Source of the DNA: Lasiosphaeria ovina
Taxonomy: Eukaryota > Ascomycota > Sordariomycetes > Sordariales > Lasiosphaeriaceae
Direction of reading: 5' to 3'
Length of the DNA stretch: 64,000 nt
NCBI GenBank assembly: GCA_033439765.1
Contig: JAULSN010000006.1
Coordinates: forward strand, 1 to 64,000
Made by a program: the position numbers and the translations under genes. Of this stretch, positions 44,001 through 53,985 are shown piece after piece (position 1 is the stretch's first letter; each line of letters begins with the position of its first letter). The notes under the pieces were generated by a model. That model saw only the letters and a list, made by a program, of their open reading frames with translations. It made no database searches and was not told where the DNA came from.

Positions 44001-45056
44001 ATGAACATGAAGACCAACCAAGTCATCATCGCCGGCACATTGCTGGTTTTCCACGCACTGATGGTGGCTTCAGCCCCGCCGCCGACGACGACGGCGACGA
44101 CGACGATCATGTTAGACCCATTGTTCAACATTACGAAGTGTGCAGCAGGAAGCCTCGTCACCGCTCTGCCCAGCTGCGACTACTTCAATGGTCGTCTCAA
44201 CTCGTGTCCGGATCTGCCTACTGTCGAGCAGCGGAGAGCATGTCTCTGCAACCAGGATTTCTTCAATTCCATGTTCGAGTACGTATTCTATACCAGCATG
44301 TTCCATTCCTGTTGATGCACACGGCTCTAACAAAGCTTGTTTCCTACAGATGTGAGAGCGAGCTGCGGCTTTGCTTCCTCGGCAAGAGGCTAGACAGCAC
44401 CATCGAAAACGTCGTCGAGGAGTGGCACCAGGCCTGCGACAAGTATGCCGCCGCCACCATGACGACGCCGCCGGTCAGCACCATCGCTTCCACAATGCAA
44501 CGCAATGACGACTTCTGCTTGACCGACGTTGTGTCGGCGTGCCAGTCTGCCCTCATCGGGCTCTCTAGATGCAGCAACAGCATGCCCGACGCCACCCAGT
44601 TCAGCTCGTGCACCTGCCAGCCGCAGCTCCTCTCCAACGCATACACGTGCGAGTACCTACAGGCTGTGTCGTGTATGCACGCCAGCGACTTTGCCGTGTC
44701 CGACATGGTCTTTTACTCGCTGTGCGACAACTTTGCGTCCGTGATTGGCACGGGACTTGTGCGTAATTCCCTTCTCAGAATCTCCTCTCCCGCTGAAACT
44801 CACCCACCGTCACTGACGAATCCATTCAAAACAGCCGGCACCGACACGATCAACCGTCCTTTTCTCTACCTCGCCCACTCCAAGCCCCCCTCCGACTATC
44901 ACTGAGCCAACGCCTACCGCAACGGCCAACCTCCTGACAACGACAACAGCTAATCCAACATCTAGCAGTGCTGCGGCTTCCTTCCTAGGACCATCTATGT
45001 CGTTCACTTCGCTGTGGGCTGTCATTTGGTCCTTCTTTATGTTCTTTCTTCTTTGA
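44001..45056 (+). CDS. Cysteine-rich secreted GPI-anchored protein, three exons
   Basis: Exons 44001-44278, 44350-44758 and 44835-45056 give 302 residues. Intron 44279-44349 (GTACGT...ACAG) joins NSMFE to CESELRLCF. Intron 44759-44834 (GTGCGT...ACAG) joins SVIGTGL to PAPTRSTVLF. Residues 1-25 are a signal peptide (VIIAGTLLVFHALMVASA). The body carries about 16 Cys, many spaced as in disulfide-rich extracellular fungal proteins (CDYFNGRLNSC, CLC, CSSCTC-like FSSCTCQPQLL, CEYLQAVSC). A Thr/Ser/Pro-rich stalk follows, then a hydrophobic end (SLWAVIWSFFMFFLL), a typical GPI-attachment signal. The third exon is hidden in the unspliced frame, which ends earlier at 44905. CFEM-like spacing was considered but does not match well. 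Likely cell-surface; ligand unknown. Confidence 0.82.
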
Positions 45057-45569
45057 CGGGGCGGGAGATGTGGAACCGGAACATGCGCTGGAAAGAGGGC
45101 GAGGAACAGGATTTCGCTTGGGATTTATCTGGCAATGAAATGTCGAGGAAGTTGTAATTAGAATGCGGTTCCTTATACCACTACTTTGAAGAAAGATGGA
45201 ACGGGGCGGATGAGAAGATGCTAATTATGAGAGAGCTTATTCGTAGCCCATTGCATCAACATAATGGAGTAATTATGTTATATACTAAAGACCTTGTAGG
45301 CGATTATTAATTATTATTCAGAAATGCGGCAGCGTTGAGGACTGCCAATCATGATGCAAGGTAGGGTTCAAGAATAATGAAACTGTTGTAACCCAAGTTC
45401 CCTGCTAGAATAGCTAATCCTACCTTTTACGCGGATCGAGATTCATGTAATCGGTCGTTGCTGACCGCGGTGGCGCAGGATATGACAACCAACGGCTGGG
45501 CCTGCTCCTCTCTGCCTCGTATCGCCCCTCTCTTCCTCGAGACAAGCAACCTGCATCACCAACTCGGCC
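45057..45569. other. Intergenic
   Basis: AT-rich 3' flank of the GPI-protein gene; no gene seen. Confidence 0.4.
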
Positions 45570-45788
45570 ATGGAACCCGCGTTTGAAGTGTCGCCTGAGC
45601 AACAGGCGAGCGTCGGTCGCTATATGCGGCAGCAATACTCCTACAAACAATTCGAGGTACGCAACGTCAGTCTCGCCGGCAAGACAGCCACCGCAACCGG
45701 CTCCAATGAAGTGTTCCAAGAAATAGCCATGAAAGTGCCATATAACCTATCTTTTGGGTCCGACATTCTGGATACAGACGGGGCTTAA
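45570..45788 (+). pseudogene. Possible N-terminal remnant of a short-chain dehydrogenase
   Basis: A 72-codon frame contains the start-like sequence MEPAFEVSPEQQASVGRYMRQQ and then NVSLAGKTATATGSN, which resembles the first beta strand and Gly-rich NAD(P) loop of SDR enzymes (GKTAxVTGSNxGxG). The glycine motif stops after TGSN and the rest of the fold is missing; downstream sequence has no SDR features. It is best read as a truncated relic. With only about 15 diagnostic residues the call is weak. Confidence 0.35.
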
Positions 45789-46185
45789 GGTTGATATAGT
45801 GGCGACTGCTGTGGCGCGGAGGTTATCCAAGCAGAAATTCGGGAACGAATATAAACAATCAAATGAATGCTATTGCTCTCTTTCTCCCTCTTATCCCAAG
45901 TTTATAGCGATCACGCTTTTTCACAGACAGGTTTGCTCAACACGAGATGGCTTGCGTGATATATGTGCCCCGTTTGCATAATTGGGATTGCAACCAACTG
46001 CTTCACTTGCTCGGCTAATTGGTTGACAGAGCCTCAAGCTTTTCAAACTATTTCGGTTTGTATTTTCCTACTTCTAATAACAAATGAACAAAGCAAAGTG
46101 CGTGCGAGGCTGTCTAGGGTGGAGATGTCGGATAAAGGAAAGTATAACAAGAACATAGAGCTATGGCAGGCCGAGTCTTGGCTTG
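45789..46185. other. Intergenic
   Basis: AT-rich stretch between the dehydrogenase-like remnant and paralog A. No feature is seen. Confidence 0.35.
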
Positions 46186-47496
46186 TCACTTATCGTACCG
46201 GCCCTGGCGCCGCACCATCCGTGGGGCCTGCTTCAACTGGGTCTCTTTGGCTTCAGATGCAGCGTAGGAACCCATGAAGATACCCTTTTCATAACTGTGC
46301 TCAAAGCGCAAAACGCCCTGTGCGTTGTCCGAAGTTATTTGTTTCAGCTTCCCCTGTTTTGTGTCTTCTTCTTTTTGCTCTTTGACCATGAATGCATATG
46401 CAATGGGGGACAATTCCTTGCTCATCATATGCTTCCGAAAACTACGCCACGTCGCCAATTCTGGGAGTTTCTTGAAGTGCCCGAGGGCAGCGCACAGACG
46501 CTCTGTCCACGATAACGGTCCGGCACTATTGGGATCCGGGAAGACGATAATGGCAAATCAGTAGGGTTAACCTTCATTGATAAGTTCCATTTGCAAGGAA
46601 GGGTCCGGACAGAGCTTACAATTGGGAGAACGCGGGTGGTCTCATTCGCAAACCAACGAAGTATCCGTGCCGCCGGGCCGACGTCTTGCCCCAAAGTGCG
46701 GCATACTAGAATGACTACCACACGGCACTGGAGGGCCAAGAGGTGTTTGAAAACTTGCTTAAAGTCTATCATCTCCGACCCTTTGACAGCTCCATCTCCT
46801 GAGTAACCGGTAACCGTGATTGTTTCACTTGTTAGCTCCCTACATCTCGAACGAGCTTCATGGGCCATGAGGCATACGGCACCAGTACGGATTTATTTTG
46901 ATACGATTCCATGGCACCGCTGAAGTAAAAAATGATTGTATATTCTAATGCCTGTTGTGGTGCCTCCTTGTCCAGACATTTCTACTCGACCTTGTCTATC
47001 TTCTCCCAGACTGTTCGTATTGCCGGCTTTTGACCGGCTCGTATTTTGGGACGAGGTGTAGTGTCGTTTCGAATTTCAAATCATTGAAGGCATCTTGGAG
47101 TTGCGTGATGTCATTCATGTTTTGTGTAATGTCACCCGTGCGCTCATTCCTATCCCATATGACAGCTACAACAGTGCCGGCCGGCTTTAATCTCTGAGCT
47201 GGCTTGTCATTTGAGGTTGTATTGTTCGCCGCAGTTTTAGCCGCAAGAGCCATGAGTCGAGCTGGAGGTGCTACGTGCGTCAGACCATAACCGGGCGCGC
47301 TCGAGGAGCCACCTACTGGGCTTGTTGTTGAACCGGGCATTTGGACCGGGACGGAGGCTGCAGATTGAGCAAGATGTAATGACGTCTTCAAGGACTTTCG
47401 AGACGAAATGGTGGTTAGGCGAGAAGGAGCTGAAATGGAAACTAGGTACCTACCTAGTGTGAAAGTCAGGAATGTCATCCTCATGACCGCAGTCAA
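46186..47496 (-). pseudogene. Caspase-fold-like paralog A (pseudo-caspase), damaged
   Basis: The first of three related minus-strand genes. After a disordered Ser/Thr/Ala head, caspase-like order is seen: strand TVVAVIWD, helix MNDITQLQDAFNDL, strand FETTLHLVP, then in a shifted frame a helix (TVWEKIDKVE), TIIFYFSGAMES and SVLVPYAS. Next come FKQVFKHLLALQCRVVVILVC, then LSWTERLCAAL and a Lys-rich tail ending at 46186. In caspases YYxGH carries the catalytic His; here the site reads FYFSGA, so the His is Ala. The Cys strand is VVVILVCRT, so the Cys is kept. Breaks: a frame change near 47014, a TAG about 25 bp on, and no usable acceptor after the GTAAGC donor near 46650. A donor following LVP matches paralogs B and C. 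The fold is inferred from motif order, not from a search. Confidence 0.55.
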
Positions 47497-48813
47497 TTCG
47501 CGAGGTGCAAGGCCAGTCTTATATAGACCATGGTTGGAAAGTCAAAGCCACAGGGGATCCAAATTCCCGAAGTTCGAGCCTCTGTCGCGCCTCACAGGCC
47601 GTCCGGTATTAGACGTGAGACCGAGTGCCAACACTGAAACCAATATCGGGCGCGTCGCCCTGTGTCCCAAATACGGGAGAGTGTGCATTGCCTAACGAAA
47701 TAGGACTGAGAACCGAAGTTGGACTGAGAACCGAAGTTGGACTGAGAACCGAAGTTGGACTGAGAACCGAAGTTGGAATTGAAGCCGCGACACTGACTGT
47801 GGCTTTCGTCCGCTCAAACGGTTTCAAGCTGTGCATCAGCAGCCCCGCACTCACAATTGCTTACTGCATCTGAAGTAGTTACTTTGGGCCCTGCTACACC
47901 TGTCCACCAATGACTTGATCCTTGTGTCACTTCTTTGGCCAGTCCTACCGATGTGGTCCCGTACTCGGTCTTCGGCATTCTATTTGGATTTGGGATATCC
48001 ACTCTTCAAGTCATTTACTCGCATATATATATGTAATTCATGCCGTCTGCAGATTGCCCAGTTTGTTGGAGACAATACACAGTCTACTCCTATCTATTTT
48101 ATCGAGTCGGCATTCATTGACCAACATGATCGCTTGCTGTAACCGCAACGGGGATATTTCTGCCGATGGTCTCCCAGTTTGGCATGTGGCTGAATAAGCC
48201 TGCAAGGCTGCATCCTTGACCTTTCGATTTTGAAGCTCTTGCACTCATTCTTTGCTCTGCGAGTCTTTGGAACAGGCCCCATCACCTCAGTTCATCGAAG
48301 ACCTTATCTAGCTCAGCTGGACAAGTCCCCCCATCACCCAACCATATTCCCAAGGCCCTTGCGAACATGCAACACGTCACCTAAGGACACATATTCACTG
48401 CATTCGTGAATATCACCGACTTCCAATGTGTTTCACGGACAAGTGGAAGTCATGGAATCTAGAAGTCTTAGGGCAGTAATTCCCTAACTTGGTACGAAAC
48501 ACCCCGATTCACTACGAAAAGAAAAAGCCAAACCACCGCAATCTCATTTCCTCTCCCCTCTCGGCTTTTTCTATTCCGAAACATAACGCAACACAACGTG
48601 AACACCTCGTGCAGGTATTAGTTGCCCGGGTCTAACTAACAAGATGGGAGACTCGCAAGTTTGTTTGTAGGTACAAAAAAAGCAAGAAATTAGAAAACCA
48701 GACCAAGGAAAACAAAAACTATAACGCCAAAACAAAGAAACTTCATCCCTTCAAGTCTCAAGCTCTCTGGGGGGCATCCGGGAAGAATATTGTGCCGCTA
48801 CGAGTGAGGCCGG
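47497..48813. other. Spacer between paralogs A and B
   Basis: Contains the 18-bp tandem repeat (47703-47774), the upstream region of A and the 3' flank of B. No other gene is seen; an ORF across the repeat is an artefact of its period being a multiple of three. Confidence 0.45.
47703..47774. repeat. Minisatellite: four perfect 18-bp units
   Basis: GGACTGAGAACCGAAGTT is repeated four times head to tail without a mismatch, then degenerates. Perfect identity suggests recent expansion. It lies about 200-350 bp upstream of paralog A. Confidence 0.95.
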
Positions 48814-50594
48814 TCACTGTCGCGGGTATGGGGTCTGTGACCTTGCACTTGTCGAGGGTCTGGCGGGCAGGCGGGGCGGGCCCGGCGGGGGGGCTGCGCC
48901 GTCAAATTTCGCGGGTCTGGCGGGCAGGGGGAGAGGGGGGGCTCTGTCGGTCTTCACGTCTTTGGAGGGCGGAGAAGGCGCGGTGGGGGGTTTGCTGGCG
49001 ATCACAAAATCATAGGGGGGCGGCAGGCTTCGTACGGAGGAGGTACTAGTGGCTCTGGTGACTCTGTCCCGTGTTCCGACCGCGAAATCTTGTTTCGCAG
49101 TCTCGTCGTAGTAGTCATCAAACGGGTTAGCACGACCGGTGTCCCTTTTGTTGTTGGGCGGCTTCCCTCCGTTGACCAGGGTGCTAGTCGTAGATGCAAA
49201 GCTGGCGACGGAGCTGGCGCGAGAAAGGTCGCCGCCGGCATTGTACTGGGCATAGATTTTGTTGTTGTTGTTGTTGGCCGTTCGTCGCACAAGGTCAACG
49301 GTGCCGTCGACTCCGCCGCCTTGATCGCCGAAATTGGACCCGAGGCAGATATACCCGTCGACCTTGCTGCCCGATACCCGAAAAGACTCGTAGAAGGCGC
49401 TGTCTCGAAATATCATCAACTCGTCGAATCCAAATCGCGGGACTCGAGCGGCCAAGTCATTGAATACATCTGATATCGTGAATGACCCCCCTACCCGTAA
49501 TGTCTCCTCGTACCGGGGGTCAATGGCTGTGCAGAGGCGTTGCGTCCAGGATATTTGGTTTAAAAGGGGAGGCTCCCATGAGCCGATGAAGCTCTGTTGT
49601 GCAAAACCCGTTTCGTCAGCGCACACCCAACTAGGTATCATAGTTACCGCTCCCGACACGGTTTGGCATTGGGGCCTTGTGGAGCACCTACGAATCTAGC
49701 TGCACGGGCCGTGTGGGTATCTACCTCTATCATGGGCCGCCGGGTAATGGGAGTGGACCTTTTGGTTGAGTCTGGATCGAGTGGTTTATTATAAATTGCC
49801 CCGTCCGACCTGCAAGTTAACACGACAAGCACGTCACGATTGAGACGCTTGAGCTCTCCGTGGATCTGAATATAGTCTAAGCCCGGTATCAAAGTTGTCC
49901 CATCTTGACGTTTCTGTGTTGAATTTGTCGTTCTTGGTTTCCTGGACAGTTGTTGACCATGTTAGCAATCCAAAACACTCGGAGTGGTGCCCACAGTGAG
50001 AGCAGTTCTAAAAAGAGAAATCGGAAAGGTAAGAAAGGAGGCGTACGGGATCAAATATAAATCGCCGGTAGAAATTTCCTCGCGGCTTGTAATTTTCACG
50101 CCGGTTGAAGGGTGCACCTTTGTGATTGTCTGCACACGGGTGGGAGCATTCGCGTAACCGCAGTAGTAAAAAACGAGGGTCCTGTCCCTATCCAGGATCC
50201 CATCAACCACTCTGATCCATTGGATAACCTGTTGTGTTGGCGTCAGGGCAGACGGTCCGGAATTAAATGAGGCTTCCATGGCCCGAGGATCCATTGTGTA
50301 ATTCAGCTTTCCAAAGCCCAATGCTTGTGTGAATGTGTTTTCAGCTCTCGTAGCATCAGCATTGATCGCTTCGATGTCGGGAGCAAGCCTGTTGGATCGC
50401 TTGAACGCTGACGTCTGCGCCGCCGGAACGTACTCAGTCCACTTGAGCACCATGAGGAAGTCACGCCGAGGGTCAGGTCGATCCCGTCCATTGCTTCCGT
50501 ACGCAGGCGTATTTTCTGGTGAAGGGCGATTTTCTCTCGAAGATGTGGGGGCTGACTTAAACCCCCTTCTAGCGCTTGCGATAAAAGAAGACAT
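48814..50594 (-). CDS. Caspase-fold-like paralog B (pseudo-caspase), intact, three exons
   Basis: Exons 50594-50047, 49941-49692 and 49593-48814 give 525 residues with no break. Intron 1 (GTACGC, branch GCTAAC, CAG) follows LYLIP in phase 2, as in A and C. Intron 2 (GTAGGT, branch GCTGAC, CAG) is phase 0 and leads to SFIGSWEPP, parallel to TIWEP in C. After a disordered head come strand FLMVLKW, a helix-rich region, RTLVFYYCGYA (140-148) and later RDVLVVLTCRSDGA (218-231). In caspase-type peptidases these strands carry the catalytic His after YYxG and the Cys in LLDCCxxG; here they read Tyr147 and Cys226 (TCR). The third exon has ISWTQRLC, a short beta-rich segment, poly-Asn and a long Pro-rich tail. 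Probably a non-catalytic caspase-like protein; no known name. Confidence 0.62.
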
Positions 50595-52187
50595 GTTGTG
50601 TGGAACGAGAGACCGAGTGTCGTAGTTATCCCAGCAACGATTTTCCCGGTCCGGCCGGGGAAGTAGAAAGCGGCAATGAAGAAGAATCGTTAGACCATCA
50701 GTTAGGTGGGTATGACGAGAAAAGTCCTATATAAACATGGAATGATTTTTCTCAAGTGGCTGCTTGGGTTGTGGTTGGTCTTCTTCCGTATCAATAATCC
50801 AAGATGCACGGCCACGTTTGGAGCCCGAGATGCGCTTCGAGTTTGCCACGGCAGTCAGACAGAGAAGTCTGACTGTGGCGTCGAAATAAGCCCACCCGGT
50901 TTCGGGCTCCCACCCGGTTTCGGGTTGCGCACGTCAGCGACACTGCCAAGAGCCGTACAGAATAATCATCAACGAAAAGTGGGTCATGACTGCTGGCCTA
51001 TCGTTTCGAACCCGCCAATGTAAACCAATAGAGTTCTTACATGGCCAGCTGTTGACTGATTAAGACCCTGCTCATTGAGGGATCTGATGGTCGGCCAACC
51101 TTGTTGTGTCGGCCGTGCCAGAAGGCGAGTTTCGTCTCGATTAGGGGCTCAGGGGCAAAGGGCAACAGGGGGTTTATTTACACCTTTACATAATCTGTGC
51201 GGCTTTTCTTTTTTCTTTCGCCAACCCGCCCCATATGTCCTAATTGCCCTCCTTCTGATCAGACGGGTGCATCGCTTTTTTAGTTCGTTCTCCTGACTGT
51301 TCTGTAGAAATCACGTTCCTTACCATGAATTGAGATCCCCGGACCAGTGGGCGCAAGTATGCATGCCTTTTCTTTGTCATATTTAAGTACCTTGCCATAA
51401 CTGCCTCTCCTGTACTACGTCAGACTTCCCCACGGCCCGCACCACGTCTAATCTTGTTGTTGTTCTGTTGATGTTTTCACCGATTCAGTGTCGCAAGTGG
51501 GTGGCCCTAATAATGTCTCCCGTATTACTAACCCACCTAGTGCGGCACGCATGTTCTCGAGAGGAAGCTCACGCACTACTTAGATAACAGAGCACAATGG
51601 GGGTACGTCACTGATTACTTGAACAAGCCATCGGGTTCCAAAGTAATTCTTCTTTGCAGGCGCTGCCAAAAAGACGCCCATTGCCGAGCAATATAGGCCA
51701 TTGCAGCTGTCAGGTTGTATCCCCTACAACACAGCACTACACCGGTATTGGAGACTTGGGGAATTGCGGTTGGTGAGCTAACTAACTAAAAACCAAACTA
51801 ATACAGAGGAGTTAAACGCTTGTTTTTTTTTTGTTTCCCTTCAGGGACAATCTCATACCGAAACGCCGAACGAAATAGCCAAATAAAACAAAAACTGTCG
51901 GGTAGACAATGTGTAGAAAAGGTGCATTGGCTAGCTAAGATAAGGAGGGGCAAAGCTCCCTACCAAATGTGTGGGCGAAAACCCTAGCGCGGGCAACTGG
52001 CCCATGCACTGCTCAGCTAAGCCAGGGCTAGTCCCCGCTACAAAAACCCTAGAAGCTTGGCATAGTAATAGTTGAGTGAGAGCTAAAAGAGCCAAACTAC
52101 GGATTAGCTGGTAGCTGAGGAACAGGTTTTCCAAGTGTAGTTCTTGCACTGGGTCCGACACCATTGGGGGCCTCCCGGGCGGGGATG
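50595..52187. other. Spacer between paralogs B and C
   Basis: Promoter side of B and 3' flank of C. A 16-bp unit CCCACCCGGTTTCGGG occurs twice near 50889-50925. No gene or RNA is seen; composition becomes more AT-rich from about 51300. Confidence 0.4.
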
Positions 52188-52600
52188 CTAATTAGTGAGG
52201 CGGCTAGGCGTGGAGCTTTCATGGATTTTGGTATCATTACCTTGCCCCACGGTGACTTGACTTCCTTGCCTCGAATTTGCTAAGCCCGCCGGGGGGTTAC
52301 GACTAATAGGTCTAGGACCTGCAAGGGCGGGGACTCTCGTGAGGCCGCCAGGCTTGGAGCCGTTAGGGATTTTGGTATCATTACCTTGTCCTATGCTGGC
52401 CGAATTCCCTGGCCTCGGATTCACCAAGCTCGCCTGGAGTTTAGGACTAATAGGTCTTCTACCTCCAGGGGGGGGGGATGCTAGTGGGGCGGACAAGCGT
52501 GGAGTTGCCAGAGATTTTGGTATCACGGACCTGTCCTATAGTGACCGAATTACCTTCCCTCGAATACGCCAAGCTCTGCGGGGTGTTCATTCCCTGTGAG
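52188..52600 (-). repeat. Three imperfect coding repeats of about 135-140 bp in the tail of paralog C
   Basis: Each unit contains the plus-strand core GATTTTGGTATCA followed by CTTGYCCYA or similar, at about 52225, 52368 and 52513. On the minus strand each encodes a variant of PRPIS-x-GLANSRxGN-x-IGQGNDTKI. DNA and protein divergence between units is substantial, so the array is older than the 18-bp minisatellite. Confidence 0.8.
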
Positions 52601-53985
52601 CTAGCCGCGATGCCGTAGTTATTACCGCTCGTCGGAGCCGCTGGACTCCGCGAGCTAGCGGCATTAATACCCGTATGCGTGAGGGTAATAAATTTTTCCA
52701 TAGCAGCGCGCTCTCTTCGTCGTTCCATATCACTGGAGTAACCCGAACGGGAGTCGGAGCCCGAGTCTTCATGTCTTCATCGATAACAGCGTCTGACCAC
52801 ACAGACGCAGTAGCATTAGACCAGGATGGCTCGGGGCTGCGGCGAGGTTTGGAAGAAGCAGGAACCGTGGCGTCCATCGTTCCTGTCCCCAGAATAATGG
52901 AGCCGTCGTCTGTCTTGCTTTGAACATCAATGGTGCTTGCAAATTGCATATATCCAAGAGATTTCAAATCGAATGCCAAACTAGATTGATTGATTGAAGG
53001 GGCCTTTAAATCTCTTTAGCTGGGTGGCGTCACTGAATTCGAAAGTCCGTTTCATATCCATTAAAACATCGAGTATAGAGAACGTTTCTTTCGACGTTTT
53101 TCTATCCCTTAGATCGAGGATACTTTGCTTGAAACATTCCGCCCAGTGGTTATATATTCCCCTGGGTTCTCTTCCGGCAATGACCACAGGCTCCCAAATG
53201 GTTACGAGGTTCTATTTTATTGGAAAATTTCATTAGTAAATAGGCAATTAGGCCTTTACTACATTTAAATAGCTTAGGGAAATGCTTTATTGAAGGCATA
53301 CGTGTCTATTGTACCGAGTAGTCGTGTTGCTCAGGTTGGGTTCACCTTTTTCGGCAATAAGATGCCGTGGTGTCTTACAACGAAGTATAACAAGTACCTT
53401 ACACGCAAAGGCCTTGAGCGCGTTGTGTAGGTCGTTGAATTTGATTATATGATTCGGGCTGTTTTTATCGCTATTTAGGTAGCTAAAATCATAAAAAGAA
53501 TTAGCCTCGGTTATTCCAATCATGTTAACTTATACCTAATATTTCTAGGTAATCAAATACCTTACGAGAAGGGGGAACCATACGGAACTAATAGCACTTC
53601 ATTTTTATTAGAGATCTGTATGAAACCGCTGTAGTAAACAACGAGCGTGGTGGTGTTCTCTAATTGACCAGCCGGCTGAATCAATTCCATAAGGTTTTGT
53701 GTGACTGTTCTGGTTGCTGCGCCGGAAGGAGGGTAGTCTTTAACCAGAATTGGAAAAGTTTCGAAACGTTTGAAATTTAGGTCTTTGGTAAAAGTACTCT
53801 GGATCAAACTGTCCCTTGCTTTCGATAAGGGATCTTCCGGTGGGGCGCTGTCTGGCCATTTAATGGGTAGGAAATGCGGTGAATTAAGTACCGCCAAAGT
53901 TTCCTGCGTGCTAGAACCGGATATAGCGGCAATAGCGGCAATGTTCTGTTGATATGCGGCGGCGGAATTTTTTTCATTTCGCGTG
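52188..53985 (-). pseudogene. Caspase-fold-like paralog C with repeat tail, frameshifted
   Basis: Reads parallel to B: FETFPILV, then TTLVVYYSGFIQ (His site is Phe), EVLLVPYG with the shared donor after LVP, and after the TTTTAG acceptor NHIIKFNDLHNALKAFACKVLVILRCKT (Cys kept). A phase-0 intron (GTATGC...ATAG) leads to LVTIWEPVV, NHWAECF and LKSLGYMQFASTIDVQ. Two breaks look like replication slippage: a third AATC unit near 52985-52996 ends the frame in TAG, while two units would keep it open; and the frame changes at a G10 run (52468-52477). Past that run, three ~46-residue repeats with the core IGQGNDTKI form the C-terminus. The N-terminal exon is unclear (an in-frame TAA lies near 54005). 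Gene or recent pseudogene; sequence error at the homopolymer is possible. Confidence 0.52.

Noticed and set aside
44001..45056. CFEM domain in the Cys-rich GPI protein
   Set aside because: The number and spacing of Cys do not fit the eight-Cys CFEM pattern well.
46780..46830. GYSGDG in paralog A as a possible caspase His-site motif
   Set aside because: It lies after the LVP intron. The aligned His-site strand is the upstream FYFSGA, so this resemblance is accidental.
47609..47854. Minus-strand frame encoding repeated PTSVLS
   Set aside because: Created by the 18-bp minisatellite, whose period is a multiple of three; no other coding sign.
50889..50925. Two copies of a 16-bp unit as a possible CRISPR-like array
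   Set aside because: Adjacent units without spacers in a fungal genome; a simple duplication.
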